NCBI GenBank assembly: GCA_016793265.1
Contig: JAEUHT010000028.1
Location: forward strand, 1 to 64,000
Length of the DNA: 64,000 bases
Direction: 5' to 3'
Source of the DNA: Planctomycetota bacterium
GTDB taxonomy: Bacteria > Planctomycetota > UBA1135 > UBA2386
Part shown: positions 31,479 through 40,309 of the stretch, piece after piece
How the letters are laid out: each line of letters begins with the position of its first letter
Numbering within the stretch: position 1 is the stretch's first letter
Translations under genes and position numbers: made by a program
Notes under the pieces: generated by a model
What the model was told of the DNA's origin: nothing
What the model saw: only the letters and a program-made list of their open reading frames with translations
The model's database searches: none

Positions 31479-33418
31479 GGCAGCAGGTGGCGCGAGCGCA
31501 GCAGCTGCAGCACCTTGTCGATGTTGTCGGCGGCCGGCGTGTTCGCGGTGTCGAGGGTGAGTTCGGGGCGCTGCGGCGGTTCGTACGGCGCGTCGACGCC
31601 GGTGACGTTCTGGATCTCGCCGGCCCTGGCGCGGGCGTAGAGGCCGTCGTGGTCGCGCGCCTCGCAGACCGCGAGCGGCGCGTCGCAGAACACCTCCAGG
31701 AAGCGGTCGGCGCCGACGATCGCGCGCACCTGCTGGCGTTCGAACTCGAGCGGCGACACCAGGGCGACGATCGTGCTGATGCCGGAGCCGAGGTTGAGGC
31801 GCGCCAGTTCGGCGGCGCGGCGCTGGTTCTCCCAGCGGTCGGCACCGCTGAAGCCGAGGTCGCGGCTGAGCCCGAGCCGCAGCAGCTCGCCGTCCAGCAC
31901 CTGGACGTGGCGCTGGGCCTCGAACAGCTTCTCCTCGAGCGCGTAGGCGAGCGAGGTCTTGCCCGAGCGCGGCAGCCCCGTGATCCACAATACGAACGGC
32001 TCCTGGCCGAGCCGCGCCTTGCGTGCCTCCGGCGTGATGCGCCGCTTCGCCTGCATGCGAACGAAGCGGCCGGCGTCGGCGGCGGCCTGCCGGCGCTGCG
32101 TCGCGTCGGCGGCGGTCTTGCGTTCGACGATCATGCCGGCGCCGACGGTGGCGTTGGTGAGCCGGTCGATCAGGATGAAGGCGCCGGTGGCGCGGTTCTT
32201 GGCGTAGGCATCGGCGGCGAGCGGCCGGGTGCACTCGAGGCGGATGCGGCCGACCTCGTTCATCTGCAGGCCCTGCGCCGGCTCGCGGTGCAGGTCGCCG
32301 ACGTTGATGCGGTAGCGCACCTCGTCGACGACGCCGGAGGTCGTCGCCGTGGTGTGCTTGACCAGGTACTGCTTGCCGGTCTGCAGCGGCGTCTCGCTGA
32401 ACCACACCAGCATGGCCTCGACCGAGTTCTCGAGCGGCGGCGCGTTGTTCGGGGCGACGATCATGTCGCCGCGGCTGATGTCGATCTCGTCGGTCAGCGT
32501 CACCGTGATCGCCATGCCGGCGAAGGCCTCCGCGAGCTCGCCGTCGAACGTCACGATCGACTTGACCCGGCTCTGCTTGCCGGACGGCAGCGTCGAGATG
32601 CGGTCGCCTGTGCGCAGCACGCCGGAGGCGAGTGTGCCGGCGAAGCCGCGGAAGTCGAGGTTGGGCCGCACCACGTTCTGCACCGGGAAGCGCAGGTCGA
32701 CGAAGTTCTTGTCGCTGGCGACGTGCACCGTCTCCAGGTGGTCGAGCAGCGGCGACCCCTGGAACCACGGCATGCTGGCGCCTCGATGCACGACGTTCTC
32801 TCCCTTCAACGCCGACAGCGGGATGAAGTGGATGTCGCGCACGCCGAGGCGCGCGGCGAACTCGCTGTAGGCCTCGCGGATCTCCTGGAAGCGCGCTTCG
32901 GAGTAGCCGACCAGGTCCATCTTGTTGACGGCGATGACGAAGTGCTGGATGCCCAGCAGCGAGCAGATGAACGAGTGGCGCCGCGTCTGCTCCAGCACCC
33001 CGTGGCGGGCGTCGATCAGGATCACCGCCAGGTCGCAGTTCGAGGCGCCGGTGGCCATGTTGCGCGTGTACTGCACGTGCCCCGGCGTGTCGGCGATGAT
33101 GAACTTGCGCCGTTCGGTGGCGAAGTAGCGGTAGGCGACGTCGATGGTGATGCCCTGCTCGCGCTCGGCTTGCAGGCCGTCGACGAGCAGCGCCAGGTCG
33201 ACCTCCTCGCCGGTGGTGCCGAACTTCTCGCTGGCCTTCTTGGTCGCGCGCAGCACGTCGTCGAAGACCATCTGCGAGTCGTAGAGCAGGCGGCCGATCA
33301 GCGTCGACTTGCCGTCGTCGACGCTGCCGCAGGTCAACAGCCGCAGCATCTCGCGGTTGCCGTAGCGCTGCAGGTAGGTGTCGATGCCCTGCTCGTCCAG
33401 TTGGCGGGAGTAGCTCAT
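31475..33418 (-). CDS. cysN: Sulfate adenylyltransferase GTPase subunit fused to an APS-kinase-like domain (CysNC)
   Basis: 647 aa. The start ATG shares one base with the cysD stop (TGATG). The N-terminal part is an EF-Tu-like GTPase that drives ATP sulfurylase: P-loop GSVDDGKST (residues 31-39), [17 protein letters not shown], and NKMD. Domains II/III follow to about residue 440. The C-terminal 173 residues are APS-kinase-like with P-loop GLPRSGKT (481-488). However, the DGDN motif reads DGEL (509-512), the following RHGL is RLGL, and the SPFRxDR substrate segment is SPLEFER (555-561). The kinase half may be altered or inactive, while the separate CysC upstream is canonical. Together with CysD it forms APS from sulfate and ATP. 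Confidence 0.9.
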   Translation of the reverse strand: MSYSRQLDEQGIDTYLQRYGNREMLRLLTCGSVDDGKSTLIGRLLYDSQMVFDDVLRATKKASEKFGTTGEEVDLALLVDGLQAEREQGITIDVAYRYFATERRKFIIADTPGHVQYTRNMATGASNCDLAVILIDARHGVLEQTRRHSFICSLLGIQHFVIAVNKMDLVGYSEARFQEIREAYSEFAARLGVRDIHFIPLSALKGENVVHRGASMPWFQGSPLLDHLETVHVASDKNFVDLRFPVQNVVRPNLDFRGFAGTLASGVLRTGDRISTLPSGKQSRVKSIVTFDGELAEAFAGMAITVTLTDEIDISRGDMIVAPNNAPPLENSVEAMLVWFSETPLQTGKQYLVKHTTATTSGVVDEVRYRINVGDLHREPAQGLQMNEVGRIRLECTRPLAADAYAKNRATGAFILIDRLTNATVGAGMIVERKTAADATQRRQAAADAGRFVRMQAKRRITPEARKARLGQEPFVLWITGLPRSGKTSLAYALEEKLFEAQRHVQVLDGELLRLGLSRDLGFSGADRWENQRRAAELARLNLGSGISTIVALVSPLEFERQQVRAIVGADRFLEVFCDAPLAVCEARDHDGLYARARAGEIQNVTGVDAPYEPPQRPELTLDTANTPAADNIDKVLQLLRSRHLLP

Positions 33419-34326
33419 CAGAAGTAACCCTCGCGCTTCTTGTCTTCCATCGAGCCGGACTCGTCGTAGTCGATGACACGCCCCTGCCGCTCGGAGTCGC
33501 GGCTGCGCAGCATCTCCTCGATGATCTTCGGCAGCGTGTCGGCGCCCGACTCGATGGCGCCGGTCAGCGGATAGCAGCCGAGCGTGCGGAAGCGGACGCG
33601 CTTCATCTCCGGCTGCTCACCGGGCTGCAGCGGCAGGCGGTCGTCGTCGACCATGATCATGGCGCCGTTGCGGTACACGATCGGCCGCTCCTTGGCGAAG
33701 TAGAGCGGCACCACCGGCAGGTTCTCGTGGTGGATGTAGAGCCAGACGTCGAGCTCGGTCCAGTTGCTGAGCGGGAAGACGCGGATCGACTCGCCCTTGG
33801 CGACGCGGCAGTTGAACAGGTTCCACAGCTCGGGCCGCTGGTTCTTCGGGTCCCACTGGTGGAACTTGTCGCGGAAGCTGAACACGCGCTCCTTGGCGCG
33901 GCTCTTCTCCTCGTCGCGGCGCGCGCCGCCGAACGCGGCGTCGTACTGGCCCTTGTTGAGCGCCTGCTTGAGCCCTTCGGTCTTCATCACGTGCGTGTAG
34001 CGCTGCGTGCCGTGATCGAACGGGTTGATGTTGTTGGCCACGCCCTCGGGGTTGATCCACTCCTCGAAGTCGAGGTCGAGGTCCTTCACCATCCGGTCGC
34101 GGAAGGTGATCATCTCGCGGAACTTCCACGTCGTGTTGACGTGCAGCACCTTGAACGGGATGCGGGCCGGCGCGAACGCCTTCTGCGCGAGCCGCAGCAT
34201 CACGCCGGAGTCCTTGCCGATCGAATAGAGCATCACCGGTCGCGCGAACTCGGCGGCGACCTCGCGCATGATGTGGATGCTCTCCTGCTCGAGTTGCTGC
34301 AGGTGCGTGAGCGCGTAGTGGTTCAT
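33418..34326 (-). CDS. cysD: Sulfate adenylyltransferase subunit 2
   Basis: 302 aa, the same length as the E. coli enzyme, with ATG at 34326 overlapping the cysC stop by 4 nt. CysD is the PP-loop ATP-pyrophosphatase subunit that adenylates sulfate to APS, activated by the CysN GTPase. The PP-loop [13 protein letters not shown] is near residue 40. Other family segments follow: [47 protein letters not shown] and [14 protein letters not shown]. The C-terminus [10 protein letters not shown] is standard. Gene order cysC-cysD-cysNC with overlapping ends indicates one tightly coupled transcript. Confidence 0.95.
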   Translation of the reverse strand: MNHYALTHLQQLEQESIHIMREVAAEFARPVMLYSIGKDSGVMLRLAQKAFAPARIPFKVLHVNTTWKFREMITFRDRMVKDLDLDFEEWINPEGVANNINPFDHGTQRYTHVMKTEGLKQALNKGQYDAAFGGARRDEEKSRAKERVFSFRDKFHQWDPKNQRPELWNLFNCRVAKGESIRVFPLSNWTELDVWLYIHHENLPVVPLYFAKERPIVYRNGAMIMVDDDRLPLQPGEQPEMKRVRFRTLGCYPLTGAIESGADTLPKIIEEMLRSRDSERQGRVIDYDESGSMEDKKREGYF

Positions 34327-34943
34327 GACTTGCTGGCGGAGACGGTGAGCACGCCGCGCGCGAACAGGTGGTCGCGCACCGCCGCGGCCGACTCGGCGAG
34401 CGTCTGCTCGCCGGTGCGGAGCCGCAGCTCGGGTTGCTCCGGCGGCTCGTAGGGCGAGCTGATGCCGGTGAAGTCGGGGATCTGGCCGGCGCGGGCCTTC
34501 TGGTAGAGGCCCTTCGGGTCGCGGCCTTCGCAGACGGCGAGCGGGGCGTCGACGTGCACCTCGACGAAGTCGGGGCCGACGATGTCGCGCACCTGCTGGC
34601 GGTCTGTGCGGAACGGCGAGATGAACGCGGTCAGCGTGATGATGCCGGCGTCGGCGAACAGTGCAGCGACGTGGCCGATGCGGCGGATGTTCTCGGTGCG
34701 GTCGGCGGCGCCGAAGCCGAGGTCGCGGCACAGGCCGTGGCGGATGTTGTCGCCGTCGAGCACGTAGACGAGGTGGCCCTGGTCGGTGAGCAGCTGCTCG
34801 ACGGCGCGCGCCACGGTCGATTTGCCCGATCCGGACAGGCCGGTGAACCAGACCACGGCGCCACGCTGCCGCAGCAGCCGTTCGCGGTCCGCGCGCAACA
34901 CGGTGCCGTCGTGGCGGCGCAGGTTCGGTGGTGGTTGGGTCAT
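34323..34943 (-). CDS. cysC: Adenylylsulfate kinase
   Basis: 206 aa, ATG at 34943. It phosphorylates APS to PAPS, the universal sulfate donor. All family landmarks are present: P-loop GLSGSGKST (residues 35-43), [11 protein letters not shown] (D63, D65, N66, R68), [17 protein letters not shown], and [12 protein letters not shown] with the APS-binding Arg. [12 protein letters not shown] closes the fold. It is the first gene of the minus-strand operon cysC-cysD-cysNC-ABC ATPase and divergent from the NhaD-like antiporter. No PAPS or APS reductase is found in the window, so use for sulfation instead of cysteine synthesis is favoured by context. Confidence 0.95.
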   Translation of the reverse strand: MTQPPPNLRRHDGTVLRADRERLLRQRGAVVWFTGLSGSGKSTVARAVEQLLTDQGHLVYVLDGDNIRHGLCRDLGFGAADRTENIRRIGHVAALFADAGIITLTAFISPFRTDRQQVRDIVGPDFVEVHVDAPLAVCEGRDPKGLYQKARAGQIPDFTGISSPYEPPEQPELRLRTGEQTLAESAAAVRDHLFARGVLTVSASKS

Positions 34944-35298
34944 GGGCGAAGCGAGGGCGCGATGCGAGGGGCGAGTAGGCTCCGGCTCGTCCGGAAGCCT
35001 GTCAATCGGATTCATCGACCGCCCCAGGAAGAGTGCTGGAGGCGCGATCCAAGGCGACTGAGTCCGCCATGCCATGGCGGTGGGAGGAGCCGGGATGCCG
35101 CGAGGGGCTGCCGGTGGCGGTCGCCAGTCGGCGCCGCCGCCGGCCGGCGGCACGTCCGATCGCGATCAGGCTCTGGCTCCGCCGGTCGCCGTCGCCGCCG
35201 TCCCTGGCTGCGCGCCCGGATTTGATGCAGACCAGAGGTCCGGAGGCAACGGTCACACGGTGGCATTGCGGGACATCCACTCCGCTGTCCTCGAGACC
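34944..35298. other. Divergent promoter region between cysC and the NhaD-like gene
   Basis: 355 bp without a gene. It holds one clear palindrome (35064-35080, listed separately). I see no obvious riboswitch fold or S-box and no convincing -35/-10 pair. An in-frame extension of the antiporter upstream of 35299 would be Arg/Pro-rich and is not supported. Confidence 0.4.
35064..35080. repeat. 17-bp palindrome, candidate operator
   Basis: CCGCCATG (35064-35071), a single C, then CATGGCGG (35073-35080): perfect 8-bp arms around one base. It lies in the divergent region between the cys operon and the antiporter, the position expected for a shared regulator. Confidence 0.35.
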
Positions 35299-36453
35299 AT
35301 GACCACCTACCTGTTGTTCGGCCTGTTCGCGGCCACCCTGCTCGGCATCGCCACCTACCACAAACGCGCCTTGACCTTCGCGGTCGTCGGCCTCGGCCTC
35401 GTGCTGAGCGTGAAGCTGAGCACCCCGGACTTCTACCTGCTGCAGCACGCCGAGCACGAATGGCGCACGCTGCTCAACCTCGGCGGCCTGCTGCTCGGCT
35501 TCACCCTGCTGGCGGACTCCTTCGAACGCAGCGGCCTGCCCGAGACGCTGGCGGCCGTGCTGCCGGGCGGGCGGAAGGGCGCCTTCCTGCTGCTGGTGCT
35601 GGTGGCCGTGATCTCGTCGGTGCTCGACAACATCGCCGCCGCCCTCATCGGCGGGGCGGCGGCGACGCGGTTGTTCAAGGGTCGCGTGCACGTCGGCTAC
35701 GTGGCAGCCATCGTGGCTGCCAGCAACGCCGGCGGCGCCGGTTCGGTGCTCGGTGACACCACCACGACGATGATCTGGCTCGCCGGTGGCCGGCCGATCG
35801 AGGTCGCCGAGGCCGCCATCGGGTCACTCCTGGCATTGGCGTTCTTCGGCGGCTTCGCGAGCCGGCAGCAGGATCGCCTGCAACCACTGGTCAAGGCGAC
35901 CGGCCCGGGCGCCAGCATCGACCTCGTGCAGATCCTGATCGTGGTCGCGATCCTCGCCGGAGCCATCCTGGCGAACGTGCTGCTCGGCTTCCCCGCGCTC
36001 GGCGTCTGGGTGGCGATCCTCGCCGGTGGCCTGTTCCGGCCCCTGCAGTGGCAGCTGCTGCCCGGCGCCGCCCGCGGCACCTGCTTCCTGCTGTCCCTGG
36101 TGATGAGCGCGTCGCTGATGCCGGTGCAGTCGCTGCCGCCGGCGTCGCCAGGCACGGCGTTCGGCCTCGGCGTCGTGTCGGCGTTCTTCGACAACATCCC
36201 GCTGACGGCTCTGGCCATTGAACAGGGAGGCTACGACTGGGGCTACCTCGCCTACTGCGTCGGCTTCGGCGGCTCGATGCTGTGGTTCGGCTCGTCGGCT
36301 GGCGTCGCCATCTCGGGCCTGTTCCCGGAGGCGAAGTCGGCGAAGAACTGGCTGCGCCATGGCTGGCACATCGGCGTCGCCTACGTGATCGCGTTCGGCG
36401 GCATGTTGCTGCTGCTCGGCTGGCACGCGGGCGCGCTCCACAAGCCGCACTGA
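35299..36453 (+). CDS. NhaD-like Na+/H+ antiporter (ion transporter superfamily)
   Basis: 384 aa from ATG 35299, which opens directly into the first helix (MTTYLLFGLFAATLLG). About ten to eleven hydrophobic segments form two inverted repeats. Each repeat carries the family's Asp-Asn pair: SSVLDNIAAALIGG near residue 110 and SAFFDNIPLTALAIEQ near residue 298. NAGGAGSVLGDTTTTM and YCVGFGGSMLWFGSSAGVAI are also typical of NhaD. The protein is shorter than characterised NhaD proteins (about 410-480 aa). A role in sodium/proton exchange, suiting a marine or saline habitat, follows from the family; ArsB-like or citrate-like transport is the alternative. It converges on the anchored coiled-coil protein gene with a 40-bp gap. 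Confidence 0.7.
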   Translation: MTTYLLFGLFAATLLGIATYHKRALTFAVVGLGLVLSVKLSTPDFYLLQHAEHEWRTLLNLGGLLLGFTLLADSFERSGLPETLAAVLPGGRKGAFLLLVLVAVISSVLDNIAAALIGGAAATRLFKGRVHVGYVAAIVAASNAGGAGSVLGDTTTTMIWLAGGRPIEVAEAAIGSLLALAFFGGFASRQQDRLQPLVKATGPGASIDLVQILIVVAILAGAILANVLLGFPALGVWVAILAGGLFRPLQWQLLPGAARGTCFLLSLVMSASLMPVQSLPPASPGTAFGLGVVSAFFDNIPLTALAIEQGGYDWGYLAYCVGFGGSMLWFGSSAGVAISGLFPEAKSAKNWLRHGWHIGVAYVIAFGGMLLLLGWHAGALHKPH

Positions 36454-36493
36454 CCCCGGCGCGCGTCGCGGCGGGGCCTGGCCCACCCGGCCT

Positions 36494-37825
36494 TCACGTC
36501 AGCTGCTTGACGCGCAGGTGCGACAGCGACAGGGTGGTCCCGGTCGTGACGATGACGGCGAAGCCGCCGCAGCGTGCCGATCCGGGGACCTTGCTCGCGA
36601 GCTTGGTGTCCTTCGCCTGCACGACGAGATCGCTGCCGATCACCCGCATCTCGACGTGCACGGGCACGGCCTCCGGCACCTGGACGGCGTTCGGCGTCGT
36701 CACCAGCACCAGCTTCACCGCCGCCGCGTTGGTGGCCTGGGCGCGCTTGTCGGCCCGCACGAGGATCGTGGCCGAGCCGCCGGTCAGCGTGACGTCGAAC
36801 TCGACCAGGCAGTGGCGCAGCGGGTGCCCGCTCAGCGTGACCACACCACTGCGCTTGTCGCCCGCGTCCTTGGCCTCGACGCGCAGCGTGTCGCCCTGCA
36901 CGGCGTGTTCGAGGCCGCCGGTGGCGCTGTGCAGCCAATCCGCGGTGCGGGTGCCGGGCAGCAGGTCCTGCCACGGGGAGGCCGCGATCCGCGTCGCATC
37001 GAAGACCTTGCCGACCAGGTCGTCCTCCAGCCGCACGAACCCGGAGAGCTCGGCCGCCCGGCGGTCGTGGTCGGCGCGGTCGTGGGTCAGGTCGGCAGCC
37101 GCCAGCAGCTCGGCGGTCAGCGTCTCGGCGGTCTCGAGGTTCGCGAGTGTCGCCTTCGGGTCGGCGCCCGGGTTCGTGTTCACTGCGGCTCGCAGCGCGG
37201 TCAGGTAGCCGTCGGCGACGCGGTCGACGCAGCTCCGCACCTGCTGCTGCACGGCCACCGGCACGTTCTTGGTCGCCTCCTTGAGTCGCCGCCCACGCTC
37301 ACGCATCGTCGCCCAGACGGCCAGGTCCGTCGGCGGCGCCGCCAGCAGCTGCTCCAGCTGGTGCACTTCGTCCTGCAGCGCGCCGGCCGCGCGGGCCGCG
37401 ACCAGGGCGGCCTGGGCCTTGGTCCGCAGCTCGGCGAAATGGCCGGCGGTCGGCCAGGTGCGCCACTGCTCCTGCGTCGCCTCGAGCCGGCGCACGACCC
37501 GTTCGGCTTGCGTCGCGTTGTCGAGATCGAGCGCGTCGACCTCGGTGCGCAGGGCCTGCTGCGCCTCGGCGAGTTGCTGTCGGCTGGCTTCGGCCGCGGC
37601 CTCGGTCACGTGCCAGTACCAGAGGCCGCCGCCGCCGCCGATCAGGAACAGCCCGACCGACACGCCGCCGAGCAGGGTCTGGCGGTGGCGGGACACCTCG
37701 TTGGCCCGCCGGCGGACGTCCGCCAGGCGTTCTCGCGGCTTGGGTTCATGGGCGCCGGAGGTCGCAGCGGACGGACGCGAGGAGCGGGGAGAACGTTCTG
37801 GACGAGGGGAAGTGGCAGCACACAT
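36494..37825 (-). CDS. Membrane-anchored coiled-coil protein with C-terminal beta domain, unknown
   Basis: 443 aa, ATG at 37825 preceded by AAGGTG. The N-terminal ~45 residues are basic and Ser/Pro-rich (cytoplasmic), followed by one membrane helix at ~52-71 (LLGGVSVGLFLIGGGGGLWYW). Next comes an extracytoplasmic, Ala/Glu/Arg-rich coiled-coil region to about residue 260. The last ~180 residues are a jelly-roll-like domain (residues ~270-443) resembling the LamG/3-keto-disaccharide hydrolase (DUF1080) fold found widely in planctomycetes, with GVVTLSGHPLRHCLVEFDVT as a typical strand pair. No catalytic residues are assigned. It lies downstream of the kdpDE-like pair on the same strand, with an 11-bp direct repeat between them. 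Confidence 0.5.
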   Translation of the reverse strand: MCAATSPRPERSPRSSRPSAATSGAHEPKPRERLADVRRRANEVSRHRQTLLGGVSVGLFLIGGGGGLWYWHVTEAAAEASRQQLAEAQQALRTEVDALDLDNATQAERVVRRLEATQEQWRTWPTAGHFAELRTKAQAALVAARAAGALQDEVHQLEQLLAAPPTDLAVWATMRERGRRLKEATKNVPVAVQQQVRSCVDRVADGYLTALRAAVNTNPGADPKATLANLETAETLTAELLAAADLTHDRADHDRRAAELSGFVRLEDDLVGKVFDATRIAASPWQDLLPGTRTADWLHSATGGLEHAVQGDTLRVEAKDAGDKRSGVVTLSGHPLRHCLVEFDVTLTGGSATILVRADKRAQATNAAAVKLVLVTTPNAVQVPEAVPVHVEMRVIGSDLVVQAKDTKLASKVPGSARCGGFAVIVTTGTTLSLSHLRVKQLT

Positions 37826-37915
37826 GGCGGGATCACCTTGTGGTCGCGGATCGCGAGGGGAACGACCTCAGGTGTAGTCCCCGGCGTGCGCTTGCAACCG
37901 GACTGCCCACCTTCT

Positions 37916-37937
37916 TGATGCGGCGCTGATGCGGCGC
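37916..37937. repeat. Perfect 11-bp tandem repeat, possible response-regulator site
   Basis: TGATGCGGCGC is repeated exactly twice head to tail (37916-37926, 37927-37937). It sits in the 149-bp gap between the KdpE-like gene and the coiled-coil gene, about 90 bp upstream of the latter's start. Direct repeats spaced by one helical turn are the usual binding pattern of OmpR/KdpE-type regulators. Confidence 0.35.
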
Positions 37938-37974
37938 CTCGACAGGACGGTGACGGCCTCGGCGAGGTTCCCGA

Positions 37975-38685
37975 TCAGCGGTCCGCACGCAGGCGGTAGC
38001 CGAGGCCCAGTTCGGTGAGCAGGCACTGCGGCCGCGCCGGGTCGGGTTCGAGCTTGCGGCGCAGTTGGGACATGTAGACGCGCAGGTAGTGGGTCTCCTG
38101 CACACACTGGGGCCCCCAGACCTCCTGCAGCAGCTGCTGGTGCGTCACCACCCGCCCGGCGTTGACCACCAGCACGCTGAGCATCTTCCACTCGATCGGC
38201 GTCAGCTTGAGCTCCTCGCCGTTCAGCACCACCTGGCGGCGGCCGAGGTCGACCCGCAGCGCCCCGCGTTCGAACACCGGCTCGCCGCCGCCCGTCTTCA
38301 CCGTCAGGGCGCGCCGCAGCGCAGCCCGCAGCCGGGCGAGCAGCTCCCCGACCCCGAACGGCTTGGTCAGGTAGTCGTCGGCGCCGGCGTCGAGCGCCTG
38401 CACCTTGTCCATTTCACTGCCGCGCGCCGACAGCACCACGATCGGCAGGTTCGAGAACGCCCGCAGCTCGCGCATCACCGCGAAGCCGTCGACGTCGGGC
38501 AGGCCGAGGTCCAGGACGACGATGTCGGGGACGTGGCGCGTGGCGTGCATCACCGCCGTGGCGCCAGTGGTCGCCTCGGTGACCTGATAGCCGTTGGCGA
38601 GCAGGGTGGCGCGCAGGAAGCGCTGCATGTGCACCTCGTCTTCGACGACGAGCACGTTGGTGGACTGGCCGGTGGTGGCGTTCAT
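37975..38685 (-). CDS. kdpE: OmpR-family response regulator (KdpE-like)
   Basis: 236 aa, ATG at 38685 overlapping the sensor-kinase stop by 4 nt. The receiver domain has the acidic pair (E15, D16), phosphoacceptor D59 in VVLDLGLPDVDG, and the Lys of YLTKPFGVGEL. The C-terminal winged-helix DNA-binding domain (from about residue 135) shows LTPIEWKMLSVLVVNAGRVV, THQQLLQEVWG and the THYLRVYMSQLRRKLE recognition region, all close to KdpE. In the Kdp system it activates potassium-pump genes, but kdpFABC is not in this window. The target here may include the gene downstream, in front of which lies an 11-bp tandem repeat. Confidence 0.85.
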   Translation of the reverse strand: MNATTGQSTNVLVVEDEVHMQRFLRATLLANGYQVTEATTGATAVMHATRHVPDIVVLDLGLPDVDGFAVMRELRAFSNLPIVVLSARGSEMDKVQALDAGADDYLTKPFGVGELLARLRAALRRALTVKTGGGEPVFERGALRVDLGRRQVVLNGEELKLTPIEWKMLSVLVVNAGRVVTHQQLLQEVWGPQCVQETHYLRVYMSQLRRKLEPDPARPQCLLTELGLGYRLRADR

Positions 38686-40247
38686 TCCTCCCCCGCCCGC
38701 ACGGGCACGAGTGGTGGCAAGGAGGGGCGTTCGAGCGGCAAGGTGACCACGAACCGCGCGCCGCCACCCGGGTGGTCCTCGAACCTGATCGAACCACTGT
38801 GCAGGGAGACGATCGCGCGGCAGATGGCGAGACCGAGCCCGGCGCCGGCGCCGGCCGCGTTGCCCTGCAGCTTCGCCGCGATCCGCTGCGCGACCAGGCC
38901 GGTGATGCCGGGGCCACGATCGGCGACCGCGAACTGCAGGTGGCCGCCGTCCGCTCGGGCCGACAAGGTGATCGACGCGTGGCCCGGGGTGTGGCGCAGG
39001 GCGTTCTCCAGCAGGTTGACGAGCACCAGCTCGATCAGCATGCCGTCCACGGGGACCGGCGGCAGATCGGCCGCGACCTGCACCTGGAGTTCGCGGTCGC
39101 GCAGCGGCTCCTCCAGGCGGGTGAGCGCGGCCCCGACCACATCCTCGACCGGGGTCCACTCGAAGCGGGGTTGCACGGTGCCGGCCTCGAGGCGTGTCAT
39201 GTCGAGCAGGTTGCGCACCTGCCGCTCGAGCCGGGCGCCCATCTGGTGGATGCTCTCGAGCAGGCTGGTGCGGGTGTCGTCGTCGAGGGACCGCTCGCGC
39301 AGCAGCGTGCTCGACGCGCCGATCACCGCGGCGATCGGCGTGCGCAGGTCGTGGCTCACCGAACTCAGCAGGGCGCTGCGCAGCCGTTCGTGTTCGACGG
39401 TGACCACGGCTGCCTGGGCGGCCTCGGCGAACAGTGTGCGTTCGAGCGCGGTCGCGGCCAGGTTGGCGAAGGCACGCAGGTGGCCGGGGTCCGGTTCCTC
39501 GGTCGCGCCGGCGCCGAGCACCGGCCGCACCACGAGTGCGCCGACGACGCCCTTGCCGGTCGCCAGTTCGTGGCAGGACGAGCCGGGCGGACCGGGCCTG
39601 CGCGCGGCCTCCGCCTCGCCGTGCATCGCGGCGTTGGCGGCCAGGAGCAGCTCTGGGTCGGGCGGCGTGTCGCCGTGGCCGATCGCACTCAGTCCCCCAT
39701 TGCGCGCCGCGAACAGCGCAGTGCGGCATCGGAAGCGGCTCTGCACGTGGCGGTCGATGGCGGCCGCCACCGCGGCGGCGTCGGCGGCGCGCGCCAGATC
39801 GCGGGCCAGCCCGTGCAGGTCGGCGGTGTTGCGCTCCCGTTCCGTGGCCAACTTCAGCTCCTCCCGCAGCCGCGCCGCGAGGCCGCCGACGGTGAACGCC
39901 ACCAGCAGCATCACCACCAGGGTCAGCAGGTGGGGGGCGTGGGTCGGCAGCAGCCCGAACACCGGCGGCAGCAGCAACAGGTCGACCGCGAGCGCGCCGA
40001 GCAGGGCGGCGAAGACGGCCGGTCCACGGCCGAGGGAGGCGGCGACGACGACGACACCCAGCAGGTAGATCGCCACGACGTTGCCGAGGTCCAACGGGTG
40101 GTTCAGCAGGCTGGAAGCCGCGGTGCAGACGGCGACGATCAGCAGCGCGGTCAGGTAACGATGCAGCGACGGACGCCACGAGGCGTTGGTCGGCGGCTCG
40201 GTCCGGCATGCCGCGCGGTCCGCTGCGGACCTCCGACGGGCCATCAT
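38682..40247 (-). CDS. KdpD-like sensor histidine kinase lacking the N-terminal KdpD/Usp domains
   Basis: 521 aa, ATG at 40247 (a second ATG follows at once). Three to four membrane helices of the DUF4118 type (residues ~38-125; LGNVVAIYLLGVVVVAASLG) are followed by a GAF-like region (~145-270). The kinase core comes next: H299 in SVSHDLRTPIAAVIG, the N-box LLENALRHTP, the D-box VADRGPGIT, and the G-box GAGLGLAICRAIV. Classical KdpD (about 890 aa) has an additional N-terminal KdpD plus universal-stress domain, absent here. It signals to the overlapping KdpE-like regulator. The start was chosen because no conserved N-terminal domain precedes it. Confidence 0.82.
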   Translation of the reverse strand: MMARRRSAADRAACRTEPPTNASWRPSLHRYLTALLIVAVCTAASSLLNHPLDLGNVVAIYLLGVVVVAASLGRGPAVFAALLGALAVDLLLLPPVFGLLPTHAPHLLTLVVMLLVAFTVGGLAARLREELKLATERERNTADLHGLARDLARAADAAAVAAAIDRHVQSRFRCRTALFAARNGGLSAIGHGDTPPDPELLLAANAAMHGEAEAARRPGPPGSSCHELATGKGVVGALVVRPVLGAGATEEPDPGHLRAFANLAATALERTLFAEAAQAAVVTVEHERLRSALLSSVSHDLRTPIAAVIGASSTLLRERSLDDDTRTSLLESIHQMGARLERQVRNLLDMTRLEAGTVQPRFEWTPVEDVVGAALTRLEEPLRDRELQVQVAADLPPVPVDGMLIELVLVNLLENALRHTPGHASITLSARADGGHLQFAVADRGPGITGLVAQRIAAKLQGNAAGAGAGLGLAICRAIVSLHSGSIRFEDHPGGGARFVVTLPLERPSLPPLVPVRAGEE

Positions 40248-40309
40248 CACGAGCCGGATTCTGGCGGCGGACCCGGCGGGTGCGCAAGCGGTCGGCGCCC
40301 TCGGTGCGG

